A stretch of 64,000 bases of DNA from Medicago truncatula (GCF_003473485.1 NC_053043.1:38292576-38356575); one strand, 5' to 3'; positions 24,771 through 37,453 are shown, counted from the stretch's first letter. Numbers and translations: made by a program. The notes: generated by a model not told the origin, from the sequence alone.

Positions 24771-27104
24771 ATTCTTTGGGTCCAACTTAACTAAATTATT
24801 TTAATATGATTAAAATAAATTTAGAAGCAATGTTTGGGAACATCTATATGATAGATTAGAGTAAAGAGTTATTCACTCAAATGATTTGAAAGTTGTATGA
24901 GATACAATTGGAAGGAGTTCCTACCTAAATAACTGAGTTTTGAGTACAGCCCCCGTTGACTTAAAGCAAGTTGAAATATGGATTTCAATCCACTAGAAAA
25001 TCTTCCCATAAAATTTTCCGATTCAAATGTTGAAGGTCATTTGTTTTGAGTAAAATAGTGGGAGCATATTTAATTAAAGACCTAATTAATTATGTTCTTA
25101 AATTATGATACATTTATTTTATTTATTTTCTGTATTTAGAATTTCTTTAGCATATGCATTTTATTATACTGTTAAATGTTCTTATGAAGAACAAAATCTT
25201 CAAGAAAGAGTTTCTTAATTGGTATTAAGAATTGTTCTTAAGAATGAGAAAAACTGTTAATGTTATGAAAGAGTCAAAATAGAAGTAAGACTTCTTATTT
25301 TCCCATATAGTTATAGAAAGTTAAATTTCTACTTCTGCATCATAAGTATATGATACTTGATGGTTAATCTCATATTTGTTGAAAGATAGAGAGTTTTAAA
25401 GAAGCGGGACATTAACTATAAGCGAAGTCCACTTACGTCTAGAATGAGACAAATTGTTTCATTGACATAGGAGCTAATGCTTGGACTTAAACTTAACTTG
25501 ATATGGAACCAAATAATTGTTATTAAATTCCATATAAAATAGAAGCATTAAATCATAAATCTTGTATTGAGAAGAGAATGATTGTGTAGTTGAATAATAG
25601 ACAAACGTTGTCCTATTATGCAAATTATGTTTTCTATATAAGTATGCTAATCAAGTAATGGATTTGAGTTTCATGATCTTGATAAGCTGGTCTATAACTT
25701 ATGAGAAAAGGATCAAATGAGATTAGAACCTTTTATATATCATTGGCATTAGTGTTTAGTACAAACAAGTGTGATTCACATTTCCAAAATCCATGGATAT
25801 GGACTATTGGACTCATTTGATTTTATATCATTTGAAGGATGTGAGTCCCACCTTTCAAAATAGATTAGTATACCGGTCACCAACAAAGGTGAAAGGACAC
25901 GTAATTTATTTGAGTTTATATACATATGAGATGTATACGGAGAACTAAACATATTTGCTAGATATTGTTTCTATTACTTCATCTGACATTACTAAATCAT
26001 TTAGTAGATAAGAAAAGTGTATTTGACACGATTCATGAAAAACTTTGAAATTGTTCAAAGATTTCAACAATGAAGTAAAAGGAATAAGTTTGAAAAGTAT
26101 AAATACTATACGAGTAAGTTGTGATGGTAAATGCTTGATAAATGAGTACAAATAATGATTATTTATATCGTTTCATTTTTGACATGACTCGATCTAAAAT
26201 AGTTTGATTATAACTCAAAGACTCTTGAAATTAATTAAATTACAGTTATTCTTCACCCACAACAAGTTCTAATTGAGTAATCATAAATGCACCATATTAG
26301 ATATGCAGGTAAGAGTACCTATTTTTGACTTTATGATAATTTGAGGTTATATGGTTTACTAGATAAACTAAACTTCAAATTAAATGAATGTATACTTGTG
26401 GAGGTTCCCTTAGGAAACTAAAGGATACTATTTCTACATCTTCTTCCTAGACAAAAGTTGTTTGTCGCTAGTACTGGAGTATTCCTTTTCAAGGAGTATA
26501 ACTTTGCAAGAGCTAGTGGGAGTGATGTAGAACTTGAATTAAGTCAAGTACCACAAAATACATGTTTCTCAATGGAACATGAACTGATTCAACAAAGGGT
26601 TGTTGGTAAATCGGTAGTTCTAGTAGCACATGATCTAGATGAGTCTGATATGTCATAACACTAGGATGAGAAACATGATTTTTTCATGACTCAACAAGGT
26701 GATATGATGCTCATGGAAGATGAGCACCTGACTTACTAGAAGGTCGCAAATGACCTGATTTTTGAGAAGTGGCTAGTTGCCATGGGATCTTATAAAGAAT
26801 CCATGCACACAAACCATATATGGATATTGGTTATATCATCCAAATGAGTATGACTCATAAGATGAATGTGAGTTTTCTTGTAGAAAACTGACATGGATGG
26901 TATTATGAATACCTTTAAGATGTGATTGATTGTAGAAAGTTTCATGCAACTCATGATGCAAATCATGACGAAACTATTACATCATCGTAATACTTAAATC
27001 TAACGATCCCAATTTGCCATTGTTGTATAATACGAATTCTAGGAGATGGATGACGATGTTGCATTCTTTAATTAGAATGACCTTATATATGTATTTGACA
27101 TATA

Positions 27105-27330
27105 TGTAGGGTTTCGTTAATCCAAAGGATACTAGAAAGGTAAATGTATTACAAAATTTATTTATTAGAGAAATCTTCTCGAAGTTAAATTGTTTATTTT
27201 ATTAACAAAGTTTTATGAAAACTTTGATTAATAAAGAAATCTTGTGCACATAAGGAGATTAGTGGGAGCATTGAAATTAGTTTGGTAGAGTATGTAGATG
27301 ACATACTAGTCACCAAAATAATTTATCTAC
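27105..27330 (+). pseudogene. Copia reverse transcriptase relic
   Basis: Short in-frame pieces NPKDTRK and, about 170 bp later, SGSIEISLVEYVDDILVTK match the Copia RT order, where the YVDD box is the catalytic site. The sequence between them contains stops and large deletions relative to a normal Copia RT. Confidence 0.65.
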
Positions 27331-27945
27331 ACATGTAAGACATGGTTAGAAAATTATTTTCAATATGTACCAAAATTGATTATAGTGTTCGACACTATAA
27401 TACCTTCAAGAATATCCTTGGATGTCTTAAAGGACTATAGATTGTTTCTTGAACACAGATGAAAGAAACATTGTAAATTAGTTACAATGATGTTGACTTT
27501 CATATCAGTGTATATTATATCCAGATCGTAATTTGGAATAAATGTTCTGCTAGGATATCAACTATGAAATTTGTAAAAGTACAAGCTTCAAATAGTTGTT
27601 GTTTCTATTACAGATGTCAAATATATATGATTTGGATTGTTTAGCTCATAACTGAGTTAAAACATGTGTTTCTTTCGTTGCGGATTCCATTGATCTCGTA
27701 TGAGGTAAAATTGGTTTAAATCTTGCGAGCAATGAAAACTTGATATCACCAATGATCCAAATGTACACTTTGATACTTCAATTTCTTTTCGATAGAAGAT
27801 CGAAAGTGGAATTTGAAAGAAGTATAGCCTACCAACATAGGAAAGAGTTCCTTATCTGCTAGTATAGTATCTTGTCAAGAGTGTGCTTGATGCTAACACT
27901 TGACCAATAGATATTGAGTTAATATTTGATTGGCTTTTAGTGCTA

Positions 27946-27954
27946 GTGGGAGAT
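27946..27954 (+). other. Polypurine tract of the Copia-type element
   Basis: GTGGGAGAT directly precedes the 3' LTR start, as expected for the plus-strand primer in Copia elements. Confidence 0.75.
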
Positions 27955-29377
27955 TGTTGGAATAAGCCCTAATAGCCAATCTATATTGATTGAGTTTGGT
28001 TTTGTATCATGATATTGATATAAATATATATTGTGAATATATAATAACAAGGCATTTCTTTATTGATTTTGTTTTGTTTCAAAATAATAAAGTCCCTAGA
28101 ATAGTTAGTCCGTTTAATGGAACATTAAGTATAACTTAACTGTGAGACCCTATTAAACATAAGGAAACTATTCTCAAAGTATCCGTAGTCAAGCTTTATT
28201 GAGAAGTGGGATATCATTAAAGCATAGAGACTATTATGTAGGTAGACTGATGATCACATCTCACAGATCATGGATAAAGAGTTATCAAGTCTTCACATAG
28301 ATATAAATATTAGGAGTAATATTTATATTGGATTGATCCGCCATGAGAATACTACATAGTAAAAGTTATGAAAAGTGTCATAAGATATTCTCATAGTGAT
28401 AGTGGTGTATTCCACCCTTCGACCTGAAACCACTATGTACCCTAGATGTTGGAGTCGAGTGCTTTGTCACCATTCAAACGTTGTCCATAACAGGATGACT
28501 ATAAAGTTGGTTGATGGGTACTCCATGAATCATGCTGAGGGACATGAGTGACCTAGATGGAATTTGTCCCTCCTACATAACAGGAGAAATGTCTATGGGC
28601 CCAATATTGAACTAGACAAGGATGACACGGTCTATGCCTTGTGTTCAATATAGACATGAGGGCAAAAGGGTAATTATACACATGATCATTATCACAGAAA
28701 GGTTTCGTCAGATCACATGACATTCTCGTCACTTGGGTAGCAGTGATGTGTTGCTAGATACCGCTCACTGTTTATAATATTAAATATGTGATTTAATATT
28801 ATTGCCAACGTTACGGGAACCTATAGGGTCACACACAAAGGACAGATAGATGAGAGAAATAAATAAGTAAGACTTATTTATAAAATAATAAGTGAGACTT
28901 ATTTATAAAATAATAAGTGAGACTTATTATTAATTAAATAATTAAATATGATTTTATTATTTAATTTACCAAAAATAGAGAAACGCGGTTCACCGTAAGG
29001 TACGGTGTATTTAAGTGTTGTCTTGTTGTCCATACAAGTGATTCTATAAATAGAACCCTTGTGTTGAAGCATTACTAACTTTTTGTGAGTGCTTAACCTA
29101 ATTCACAAAAGTTGTGAAACCCTAGCCGCCGCTCTCTAAACCTTGTTCTCTCTGAATCTTCGTTGGAATTGGCTAGCACCGGTCATCGGAGAAGTTCTGT
29201 TCGTGTGGACTGAGTAGAGGCATCGCTGCTTTGCTTTGCTCGTGATCAGAAAGATTTCTGCTACAAAGGTTCTGCTCTTCAGGAGGTAAACACATGAATC
29301 TTAAAGTGTTTAAGTTTCTGTTTGATTTGTGATTAATAATTTAATCAAGATCCGTTTTAATGGGATTTCTTCCGCAA
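27955..29377 (+). repeat. 3' LTR of the Copia-type element, right end deleted
   Basis: It matches 20942-22364 without gaps and then jumps to tandem-unit sequence (AATAAGATACTGAGG). The last 43 bp of the LTR are absent. The break continues into the host unit, so one deletion removed both the LTR end and about 500 bp of unit 3. Confidence 0.9.
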
Positions 29378-30077
29378 CAATAAGATACTGAGGCCTGCCA
29401 CGTTTTCCATGGCCAAGCACCAAAATGATCTGCAGGTCCATCAACATAATGAACAAAAGGCAGAACATGCTTAGAAAAATTATAAATTTAAGTGTGTGGT
29501 TCCCATGTACAAATTCAACCACCTTGTAACTTTTACTCCATTTTCTCCACTGTAAACATGACCTTTTTCAGTTATATTCCTTGCCAAAATTGTAGACATA
29601 AGAGTGATAGTAGTGATTGATATGGAGAAAAATAAAACCAACACAAATACATTTCCTTGACCAAAAAAATTGTAGACATAAGAGTCATAGCAGTGATTGA
29701 TATGGAGAATAATAAAACCAACAGAAATACATTTCCTTGACCAAAAAAAACAGCAAAATTGAAAATTGGAATTGAAAGAGAGTTAGAGAGGGAAGAAATT
29801 GAAAATTTTATTTTAACAGCAAAAATTGAAATGATACTACAAAGGATTGAAATGCATTAACTGGATTAATAAGAGTAGAAATCTTACATTTGAGGCATTA
29901 TTTATAGTAAAAACATGATTAAAGAACAACTCAAAAGTTGTTGTTGCTATGTGATATTGTTGTTGGTGATTCATGGCTTGGGTATTCATAATTCATGAAT
30001 TGATGATGATAAATGAGTTGTTGTTGTTGAAATGGGTTGATTGATGAATTAGGTTCAACTGACCATTGTTTTCATGT

Positions 30078-32012
30078 TGATTGTGTCTTTGGGAACCCTT
30101 TTAGTGTATTGACCTATAAACAAACTCTGGAAACACATTTGGGCACTAGGGGATCAAAATTGGGGAATTTGAGTGAAAAAGGGTTGAAACCGGTAACATT
30201 TTTCTCCAAAATTATGAACGGTGGCTTAAGCGAACGCGTAAGCGAGCATTCATAAGCCAGGTCGCTTAAGCGAGCCGCAAGCGACCCATAAGAGAGCAAA
30301 CCTGATAGCTACTGAAACCCGTTCGTAGCGAATTGCCTTTTTCCAGCACTTCTTGATTTTTGGTTTCGGGTCTTAGGAGGCCAATCCGAGCTTTGTAAAA
30401 TGATTCTTTCAACTTGTTTAAAATCTGTTTGAACCCCTAATCCTATTGGAACATGTTTTGCTCATTCAAATTTGGAATTCTTCATTTTGGGTGGAAACTT
30501 GAAATTTTGGGAAATGTCGGATTTTGTCGAAACGAACTTTTGTGAACTAACTAAGGTTACAAGTTGAGCCTACAGTTCCTATAGACTTAGACAAGGCTTG
30601 TAATGTTGGTTAATTGTCTTAATCATGTCAAACTTGAATTTTGGGTGGGAATGTGGAAAATGTGAACTTGAGTTTTCTCATACGAACTTAAGCTATTCTT
30701 TGAACTAATGTCCAATAGTTTGTAAGTGGCTTAAGCTCATGACTACATGAGTGATTAAGAATATCTTGTGAGTTTTCAAACTTGAATAAATTATTTTATC
30801 TTGGAAATTATCAATGTTAGCCATTTGCTACTTGATATGAATTTTACCGGAAACTATTCTTTTTAGCCAATTGTCTTATGACCTTTTGTGACTAGCCTTA
30901 TATGACTAATTGAAGGTGTGTGATGAATTATAGATGTTGGATATGATATTTATCATGAGGTGTTTTGTTTTCTCTTTACTTATAATATGAGAAATATTGG
31001 AATGGTGAAACTATATGATGTAGTTGATGTTGAATGATATTGAAGATCATTGATGTTTGGTGATAATGTGATGATGACTCTTAAATGAATTATGACTTGA
31101 TTGTTGTGTGGACGTAAATACTTCATAATGCAAATGTTGTTGAGATGATCAATACAATTGGAAGTTATCCTTTACATTGTTGTGATTATTTGAGGTGATG
31201 TTGCATTGTCGAGTCTTTGCTTGTATGTCCATGCATCATAGTCATGGTGAGTCTTGTGGTTGTAAAAGGGATGTGCTCTTTTATTTCGGTGATAATGTAA
31301 GACGGGTGTGAAATCTTACATATGATGTGTTTGTTACATCATGGGTGACGACCTTGAGGTGATTTGGTACCACATGCATATATGTGTCGGTTTAGGCGCA
31401 TATCATTTGACATGAGTCTTTTTGGAGCATATGAATGATGAATGTTGGTGCTAAGTGTGTTTTTCAAATACTTGCCTTTGGGATTTGGAATTGTGATAAG
31501 AATGTATATATGGAAATTATTTATTCTTGATTAATGATATGATACTTGATTTAATTATTCATGTTTATCTGTTATGTGGATTATGATGATGTAATGCTAA
31601 CTCCAGTGGTTTTGACCGCCTACCTGTCTGTATGGATGGGTAGACGTTGTACATGATTAGTTGTTTGGTGAGTTGGTCGTGGTTGCTTAATTGGATAGTG
31701 GGAGCTATCTCCGCCATCGTGTCTTAGAGTCTAGGATGGCTCTGATCTAGGTGTCTTTTGTGTTTACCCTAGATAGTCTGTTGGATTTTATTTATGTTGG
31801 AGATTTGTCCATTGTTGGGACTTGGAGAATTTTAGATTGATATATTTTTGATATCATGGCATGTATATTTTGAATTATATGATTTATAATCCGCTGCGAC
31901 TGTTGAGATTTTTATACATGCATGTTGTTTTGGAATTTGTGTGATGACGAAGCGTCTATTTCTTGAATATATGTATTATTCGCGTGTTTAATCGCTTTAA
32001 TAGAAATAATCA
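30078..32012. repeat. 1935-bp non-coding segment, unit 4
   Basis: Exactly the same length as in units 1 and 2. A short deletion in a GCTTAAGCGA motif near 30325 is balanced by a small insertion near 30291. Confidence 0.5.
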
Positions 32013-32395
32013 ACATGAAAACAATGGTCATTTGAACACAATTCATTAATCAACCCATTTCAACAACAATAACTCATTTATCATCATCAATTCATGAATT
32101 ATGAATACCCATGTCATAAATCACCAACAACAATATCACTTAGCAACAACAACATCAATTAAACATGGTTCTCTTCATAATTCAAAAACATCATAGCATA
32201 ATTCAACCAATTGAGCATACAATGAACATGAGTTTGTATAGTTACACATAATAACCAACAACACATTTTTGCAGAGAAATAATAATTTAAACATATACAG
32301 GTCAATTGTGCCAATAGAATTTTCACAACATTAAGTGGCTTTTATTTTATTTTTCGTTTACGATTAATGAATAAGTTGAATGATTGTTTAAACAA

Positions 32396-33187
32396 TCAAT
32401 TATCATCAATCTTGTCCAAACCCAACTCATTGGCAAGCTTGTAACATTCCTCATCAATTGTCTTGGTCCTGAATGCAAGGGGTTTAACAACACGAACCAC
32501 GCGAACGACACCCTCCATCTTGGTGGGGACAATGATGTTGTTCTCCATAAATGTTGTACATGTACCCTTTGTATTTACGGGTTTCACCATGCAAACCTCT
32601 TCCTCATGATAACCCTGTACTTTAATGTTGTAGAAACCATCTTTGTCGGTGGTACTCTCCTTCACAAATGTCACATTTTTCTCTCCCTTAGTGCACTCAA
32701 AAGTCACTTTAACACCTACACATCATTTGATTAAGATTTTTTTTTTAGACCGTCAAGAATCCAAGCTAATTGAAATAACAACGAAAATTCAGAGACAAAA
32801 ATAAAAAATAAAATTAAACTCATCTTTAATTTTGTCGTTAAATGTCAAAGATGCTAGTTTTGGCGATCAATTTTATGGTTTCCGTCTCTAATTTCTATAT
32901 TCATTTCAAAAAAATTGAAGCATTAATGATATATTAATAGTATATACATATATATGATGATAAATTATGGGTTAGAAAATATAAGTTGTGTGATAATATT
33001 GTTGTTATTTACCTTCTAGGGGTTTGCTCAGCCTTGACTGCAATTGGAAGGCGCAAGGATCACAGTAGATCTGGCCATTAACAAAGAAAATTTGATCTTT
33101 TCTGGAAGCATCGTTTGGTGCAGCCAAGACAGATGCGAAGCAAAAGGCTGAGACAATGAGAGCAACGACAGTAAATAATCTTGCCAT
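32396..33187 (-). CDS. Ole e 1-like secreted protein, copy 4
   Basis: Exon 1 is 33187-33013 and exon 2 is 32715-32396. The acceptor is TGTAG|GTGTT, a changed but valid AG. The 164-residue product has the signal peptide and cysteines 42, 45, 66, 100, 111 and 149 of the Ole e 1 family. It differs from copy 1 by K58E and H92Q. H92Q is shared with copy 3, so copies 3 and 4 appear closer to each other than to copies 1 and 2. The gene is expected to be functional. Confidence 0.87.
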
Positions 33188-33281
33188 TTTATTTTTTTAT
33201 TTATTGTTGTTTGTTGATGGTGGTTTATTGGTCTGATTTTTATTTCCCTTTGTGATGAAAAACAATGTGATACTACCAAGA

Positions 33282-33290
33282 CTTATATAG
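33282..33290 (-). promoter_or_regulatory. TATA box, Ole e 1-like copy 4
   Basis: CTATATAAG on the minus strand, about 95 bp before the ATG at 33187, with CATGCA just upstream. Confidence 0.65.
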
Positions 33291-33608
33291 GAGCATGCAA
33301 TAATCTTGGTCCAATCGTTTGTGTGTGGTAATTAACTAATTATGGAGTTTGTTATATTTGGAATGAGAAACATTTGCTCATATTTTGATTTTCCGCCATT
33401 GGTTTATTTGACTTAACAAATGAATGAGATAAAACTTTGGAGCCTCTTTCAAATTTGTATTGCCTATTTGGAAAAATAAATATAACTAGACTTTTCACCC
33501 GATATACGATGTAAATATATTTTGGAAAAACAAAAATACATCGTATAATTCCAACTTAATATTCAAATGTCATAACTTTAAATTTAAGAATAATAGAAGT
33601 TTCCGTGT

Positions 33609-33740
33609 TTACACATTTCTGAAAATTTCTTTAAACATTACATTCAAAGTATTATCAATGCAAACACCTTCATCTATTAGTAAAATTTTTAGTCCATTTC
33701 TTGAAGTAACCCTTGACATTGATACATAAAATTGACCATG
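33609..33740 (-). pseudogene. PIF1/Helitron-type helicase relic, unit 4
   Basis: Same fragment as in the other units, ending in TAA instead of TAG. Confidence 0.65.
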
Positions 33741-34992
33741 CAAGAACATTAGCAATAGAAGGTATATGCTGACTTGTTTTAGTGACTATCCTTGACAATG
33801 TTGCAATCAAAATCTTCCTAATACACCCTATAAGGAAACTTGGATCATAGAACTTTTTTGGTATAATGACATCATGAAAAATATTAACACATGTGAAAAT
33901 GGTATATATATAAAAGCTAACAATGACACAAATTAAAAATATGACGGGTTGATGCCATCTCTATCTATCAAAACTTATGGTGACTTGACAAACTCTTCAC
34001 AAATTGGAGGACTTAATTTTCCAATATTGTTGGCGAGCTCTTGACTTCTATTCCATTTTCTTCTAAATAAGCATCTCCAAAGGACCACCTCCAAATATTA
34101 ATTAGGATATGTATATAGTCATCATCACAAAAAGTTGTATATTGATTTCATATCCCAAAGAGACACTTCTTTCAGATGGGATCAAATCGGCAAACATTGT
34201 TCTCCCACTTTAGATCTTTGACCAGTGCGTCGAACATATTGTATTTTTTTTTTTTGAAAGGAGGTTGTATTGACTATAATATATAAGAATAAGAATAAAG
34301 TATACTACATTATAGATCTAATGTTAAATATGTTGTATAATACAATTGAATTTACATTAATACATTTAAAGTTACATTAGTCAATGTAACTTAAAGAATA
34401 AGAATAAAGTATCGATCTAATGTTTCAACCCTTAATAAGATACTGAGGCCTGCCACGTTTTCCATGGCTAAGCACCAAAATGATCTGCAGGTCCATCAAC
34501 ATAATGAACAAAAGGCAGAACATGCTTAGAAAAATTATAAATTTAAGTGTGTGGTTCCCATGTACAAATTCAACCACCTTGTAACTTTTACTCCATTTTC
34601 TCCACTGTAAACATGACCTTTTTCAGTTATATTCCTTGCCAAAATTGTAGACATAAGAGTGATAGTAGTGATTGATATGGAGAAAAATAAAACCAACACA
34701 AATACATTTCCTTGACCAAAAAAATTGTAGACATAAGAGTCATAGCAGTGATTGATATGGAGAATAATAAAACCAACAGAAATACATTTCCTTGACCAAA
34801 AAAAACAGCAAAATTGAAAATTGGAATTGAAAGAGAGTTAGAGAGGGAAGAAATTGAAAATTTTATTTTAACAGCAAAAATTGAAATGATACTACAAAGG
34901 ATTGGAATGCATTAACTGGATTAATAAGAGTAGAAATCTTACATTTGAGGCATTATTTATAGTAAAAGCATGATTAAAGAACAACTCAAAAG

Positions 34993-35520
34993 CTTACAAT
35001 TGATACAAAGTTCAATACTGTAACAACCATACATATATTTCCTCTTCTATTTACTTTTTTCAACATAAAAAAGACATAGCTTAACCTCAAATAATGATAT
35101 GTGCCCTCCTTGATTTAAAACAAAGGTGAAGTAACTATACTTGACATGATTTCAAATTGGAATTGGTAAGTTCCAACGGGCTGCTTAACTACACAATGGA
35201 GAATGGTAATACTGAACTTGAACAATGGAGAATGACAGTTATTGAACTTGAATAATCAAAAAAATTAAAATAGCTCAAATATAAAGTAGGAGATAATCCA
35301 AAATGCAGTATAACTTCATGAATCAAAGCTAATATCATAGATTACCTCAGCGATTTTGGTATCTAAAAACGTAAACTCAGCAAGTTAACACTCGATTTAT
35401 GGATCATTGATTGGAACCTTTTTTTTTAGGACTTTAGAACGTTCATTTTTTATTTTTAAAAAGTCTTTTTGCAATGTTTGTGTGATTTTTTTTATAATTA
35501 ACACATTTAAAAAAATGATT
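34993..35520. other. Unique AT-rich DNA between the array and the CACTA element
   Basis: No ORF, RNA gene or repeat was recognised here. Confidence 0.5.
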
Positions 35521-35567
35521 AGACACTACTAGAAAAGAACCAATTAGCGACGACCTTTTTAAAAATA

Positions 35568-35969
35568 ATGACTTTATCCGAAGAAATAGAATTAATTTAT
35601 AAAGAAATAAACAATACCATGAATGAAGTAAATAATAATATCATTTTATTAATAGAAAAAACTAATAAAATTCTAGATCACACATTTAATAAAATTAAAA
35701 TTGAACGTAGTGAAATAAATAGTATATACGAAACCTTAGACAATATAAAAGGAATTAATGAAGATGAAAACATTTTTAAAATTAGAGAAGTTCTTCAACA
35801 ACTAGAAAATCATTTAGATTATGAAGAAAATAATAGAAGCATAACAATAAAAGATATAGAAGAATTATTAAATAAAACAAGAGAAGTAAAACAATTAGAT
35901 AAAATAGTTAAACAAGAACCATTAATACCATCTATGTTAATAAACCCAATATCTTCATGGAGGGGATAA
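35568..35969 (+). CDS. Virion-associated-protein-like coiled-coil protein (endogenous pararetrovirus)
   Basis: A 133-residue, highly charged protein with long predicted helices over most of its length and a proline-containing C-terminus (LIPSMLINPISSW). Its size, coiled coil and position directly before the coat protein match the virion-associated protein (ORF III) of caulimoviruses, which tetramerises and decorates the capsid. The stop overlaps the coat protein ORF by 13 bp, as is common for compact viral genes. The ATG lies about 44 bp from the transposon end. The function is inferred from position and shape, as sequence similarity is not recognisable by eye. Confidence 0.55.
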   Translation: MTLSEEIELIYKEINNTMNEVNNNIILLIEKTNKILDHTFNKIKIERSEINSIYETLDNIKGINEDENIFKIREVLQQLENHLDYEENNRSITIKDIEELLNKTREVKQLDKIVKQEPLIPSMLINPISSWRG

Positions 35970-37453
35970 AAACTGAATATATGGAATCAATTAGGAGATC
36001 AAATGATATCGAAGAAATTAAACAATTAATGGAACAATTAAAAATAGTTGAAGAAGAAAATAAACCAATAAGTCTAGAAAAAGTAGAAAAAATAGAAACT
36101 AAAGAAGAAAATGAAGAAGTAATATTAAATTATAATTCTTCAGATCTAGAATCTGAAATAGGATCTAATGTAGGATCTGATTCTGATTTTGATGAAATAT
36201 TTATGGAGAGAGGAGAGACAAGTAATTCAAAATCAAAAAGAAAAAGAGAAGATAATTGGAGCCCACATAGTTCTTGGGAAAACTATGAAAATGAAACAAT
36301 GAATCGTAGAGGATATGCTAGAGCTAACGGAAAATGGACAAAGGTTTCCGATGAATTTAAACCCCATTATGAAGAAGGAAAATCTAAAAAATTACTAAAC
36401 CTTGATTGCGTAAGAAATCCAGAAGAAATATTAGAAAGATGGTCTAATAATATGATTATGCTCCTAGCAACCGATGAGAGATTTAGTAAGGTAAATCTAA
36501 TGGATGTTAAGAATTTAATAGCTTATAGAACAACAGGGAATGTGCTAAAAATTTTAACAAGTATTGAGGATGAAACTTGGCAACAATATGCTAGAATGAT
36601 CGAAAATAATCAACAATTTGCCAAACTAATAATAGAATTAATATATAAGGAATTTATAGGGTTTAATATCCTTGAACACAAAACACAAGTAAATAAACGT
36701 TTAAGAGAGAGAGCAGAAGCTCATTTAAATAATATGCAAATATGCAATATGTGCGAAATAGATAGCTTTATTTGTGAATTTAAAAAATATTACTATGAAT
36801 TAGATAGGAAAACTCAATTAATATATATAAATATATTTATATCCAAATTACCTTATCCACTTAGTACAAGTATAAGAGAAAAATGGAAATCTCGACCAGA
36901 AGAATTAGGTGATACCTTAGCAGGAGTAATGCAAATTTTATATGAAGAAATAAGAAATCAGTGTCTAGAAAGAGAGAAAATTAAAAACTTAAATCTAGGT
37001 AGTACTTCACTTTGCTGTAATAAATTAGAATTAGACCTACCCGAAAATTATGGTTGTAGTAAAAGAAGTAGGAAAAATCCTAGAAGAAAACCAAGGTTAA
37101 GAAGAACCTATCCAAAGAAAAGAGCCTATAAAAATACTAAGAAAAAGTATTTTAGGAAAAAGAGACAAACACCTAGAAAATATTGCCCAAAAGGAAAAAA
37201 GAAATGTGTATGCTGGATATGTAATGTAGAGGGACATTATGCTAATGAATGTCCAAAGAAGAAAGAAAAGGATACTAAAGAGACTAAAGAAAAATCAAAA
37301 ATAATAAAGAACGTATATCAAATATATAATTTAGAACCCTTAGAGGATGAACTAAGTGATAGTGATTGTAGTGTATATGAATATTTAGGAGATAACCTAT
37401 CATCAGAAGAAATAGAGTATGAATTATCTTCAGAAGAAACAGAATTTGAATAG
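35957..37453 (+). CDS. Coat protein (endogenous pararetrovirus)
   Basis: 498 residues, uninterrupted. The N-terminal third is acidic (rich in E and D), the middle is a conserved helical capsid region, and residues of about 375-415 form a strongly basic RNA/DNA-binding stretch. A CCHC zinc knuckle (C419, C422, H427, C432) follows, and the C-terminus is acidic again. This order is diagnostic of Caulimoviridae capsid proteins, which are often trimmed at the acidic ends. It overlaps the next ORF by 35 bp. The intact frame is notable for an integrated copy. Confidence 0.88.
   Translation: MEGIKTEYMESIRRSNDIEEIKQLMEQLKIVEEENKPISLEKVEKIETKEENEEVILNYNSSDLESEIGSNVGSDSDFDEIFMERGETSNSKSKRKREDNWSPHSSWENYENETMNRRGYARANGKWTKVSDEFKPHYEEGKSKKLLNLDCVRNPEEILERWSNNMIMLLATDERFSKVNLMDVKNLIAYRTTGNVLKILTSIEDETWQQYARMIENNQQFAKLIIELIYKEFIGFNILEHKTQVNKRLRERAEAHLNNMQICNMCEIDSFICEFKKYYYELDRKTQLIYINIFISKLPYPLSTSIREKWKSRPEELGDTLAGVMQILYEEIRNQCLEREKIKNLNLGSTSLCCNKLELDLPENYGCSKRSRKNPRRKPRLRRTYPKKRAYKNTKKKYFRKKRQTPRKYCPKGKKKCVCWICNVEGHYANECPKKKEKDTKETKEKSKIIKNVYQIYNLEPLEDELSDSDCSVYEYLGDNLSSEEIEYELSSEETEFE

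Larger units (their letters stand above)
20942..29377 (+). mobile_element. Copia-type LTR retrotransposon, internally decayed
   Basis: Two direct LTRs bracket an internal region of about 5.5 kb with a tRNA-Met primer site and a polypurine tract in the expected places. No internal ORF longer than about 75 codons is open. Scattered pieces match Copia pol: NPKDTRK near 27118 and EYVDDIL near 27288 belong to the reverse transcriptase. The right end of the 3' LTR (43 bp) is missing together with adjacent host unit sequence. By hand count the LTRs differ at about 17 of 1423 positions, with no indels. Confidence 0.88.
13705..30053. repeat. Tandem unit 3, interrupted by two retroelements
   Basis: Unit 3 sequence is present at 13705-15508, 18889-20941 and 29379-30053. 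A LINE fills the first gap and replaces about 15 bp of the unit. A Copia-type LTR element fills the second gap, where about 500 bp of unit sequence (equivalent to about 7474-7976 of unit 1) is missing. Both insertions occur only in this copy, so they happened after the array had formed. Confidence 0.85.
3595..34992. repeat. Four-copy tandem array of a ~5.05-kb unit
   Basis: The same sequence starts at 3595, 8651, 13705 and 30054, giving spacings of 5056 and 5054 bases for the first two steps. Unit 4 ends at 34992, where homology stops inside the non-coding tail. Unit 3 spans 13705-30053 because a LINE and a Copia element interrupt it, and about 0.5 kb of it is deleted. Each unit holds, in plus order, a 1935-bp segment, an Ole e 1-like gene (minus strand), a helicase relic and a hydrophobic-ORF region. 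The copies differ by only scattered single bases, so the expansion is recent. Confidence 0.95.
30054..34992. repeat. Tandem unit 4
   Basis: Uninterrupted and nearly identical to units 1 and 2 but lacking the final 115 bp or so, which is the inverted arm. Homology ends at 34992, followed by unique DNA. Confidence 0.9.

Noticed and set aside
3595-34992. CRISPR or satellite array
   Set aside because: The units are 5 kb long, contain genes and occur only four times; this is a gene-bearing segmental tandem duplication.
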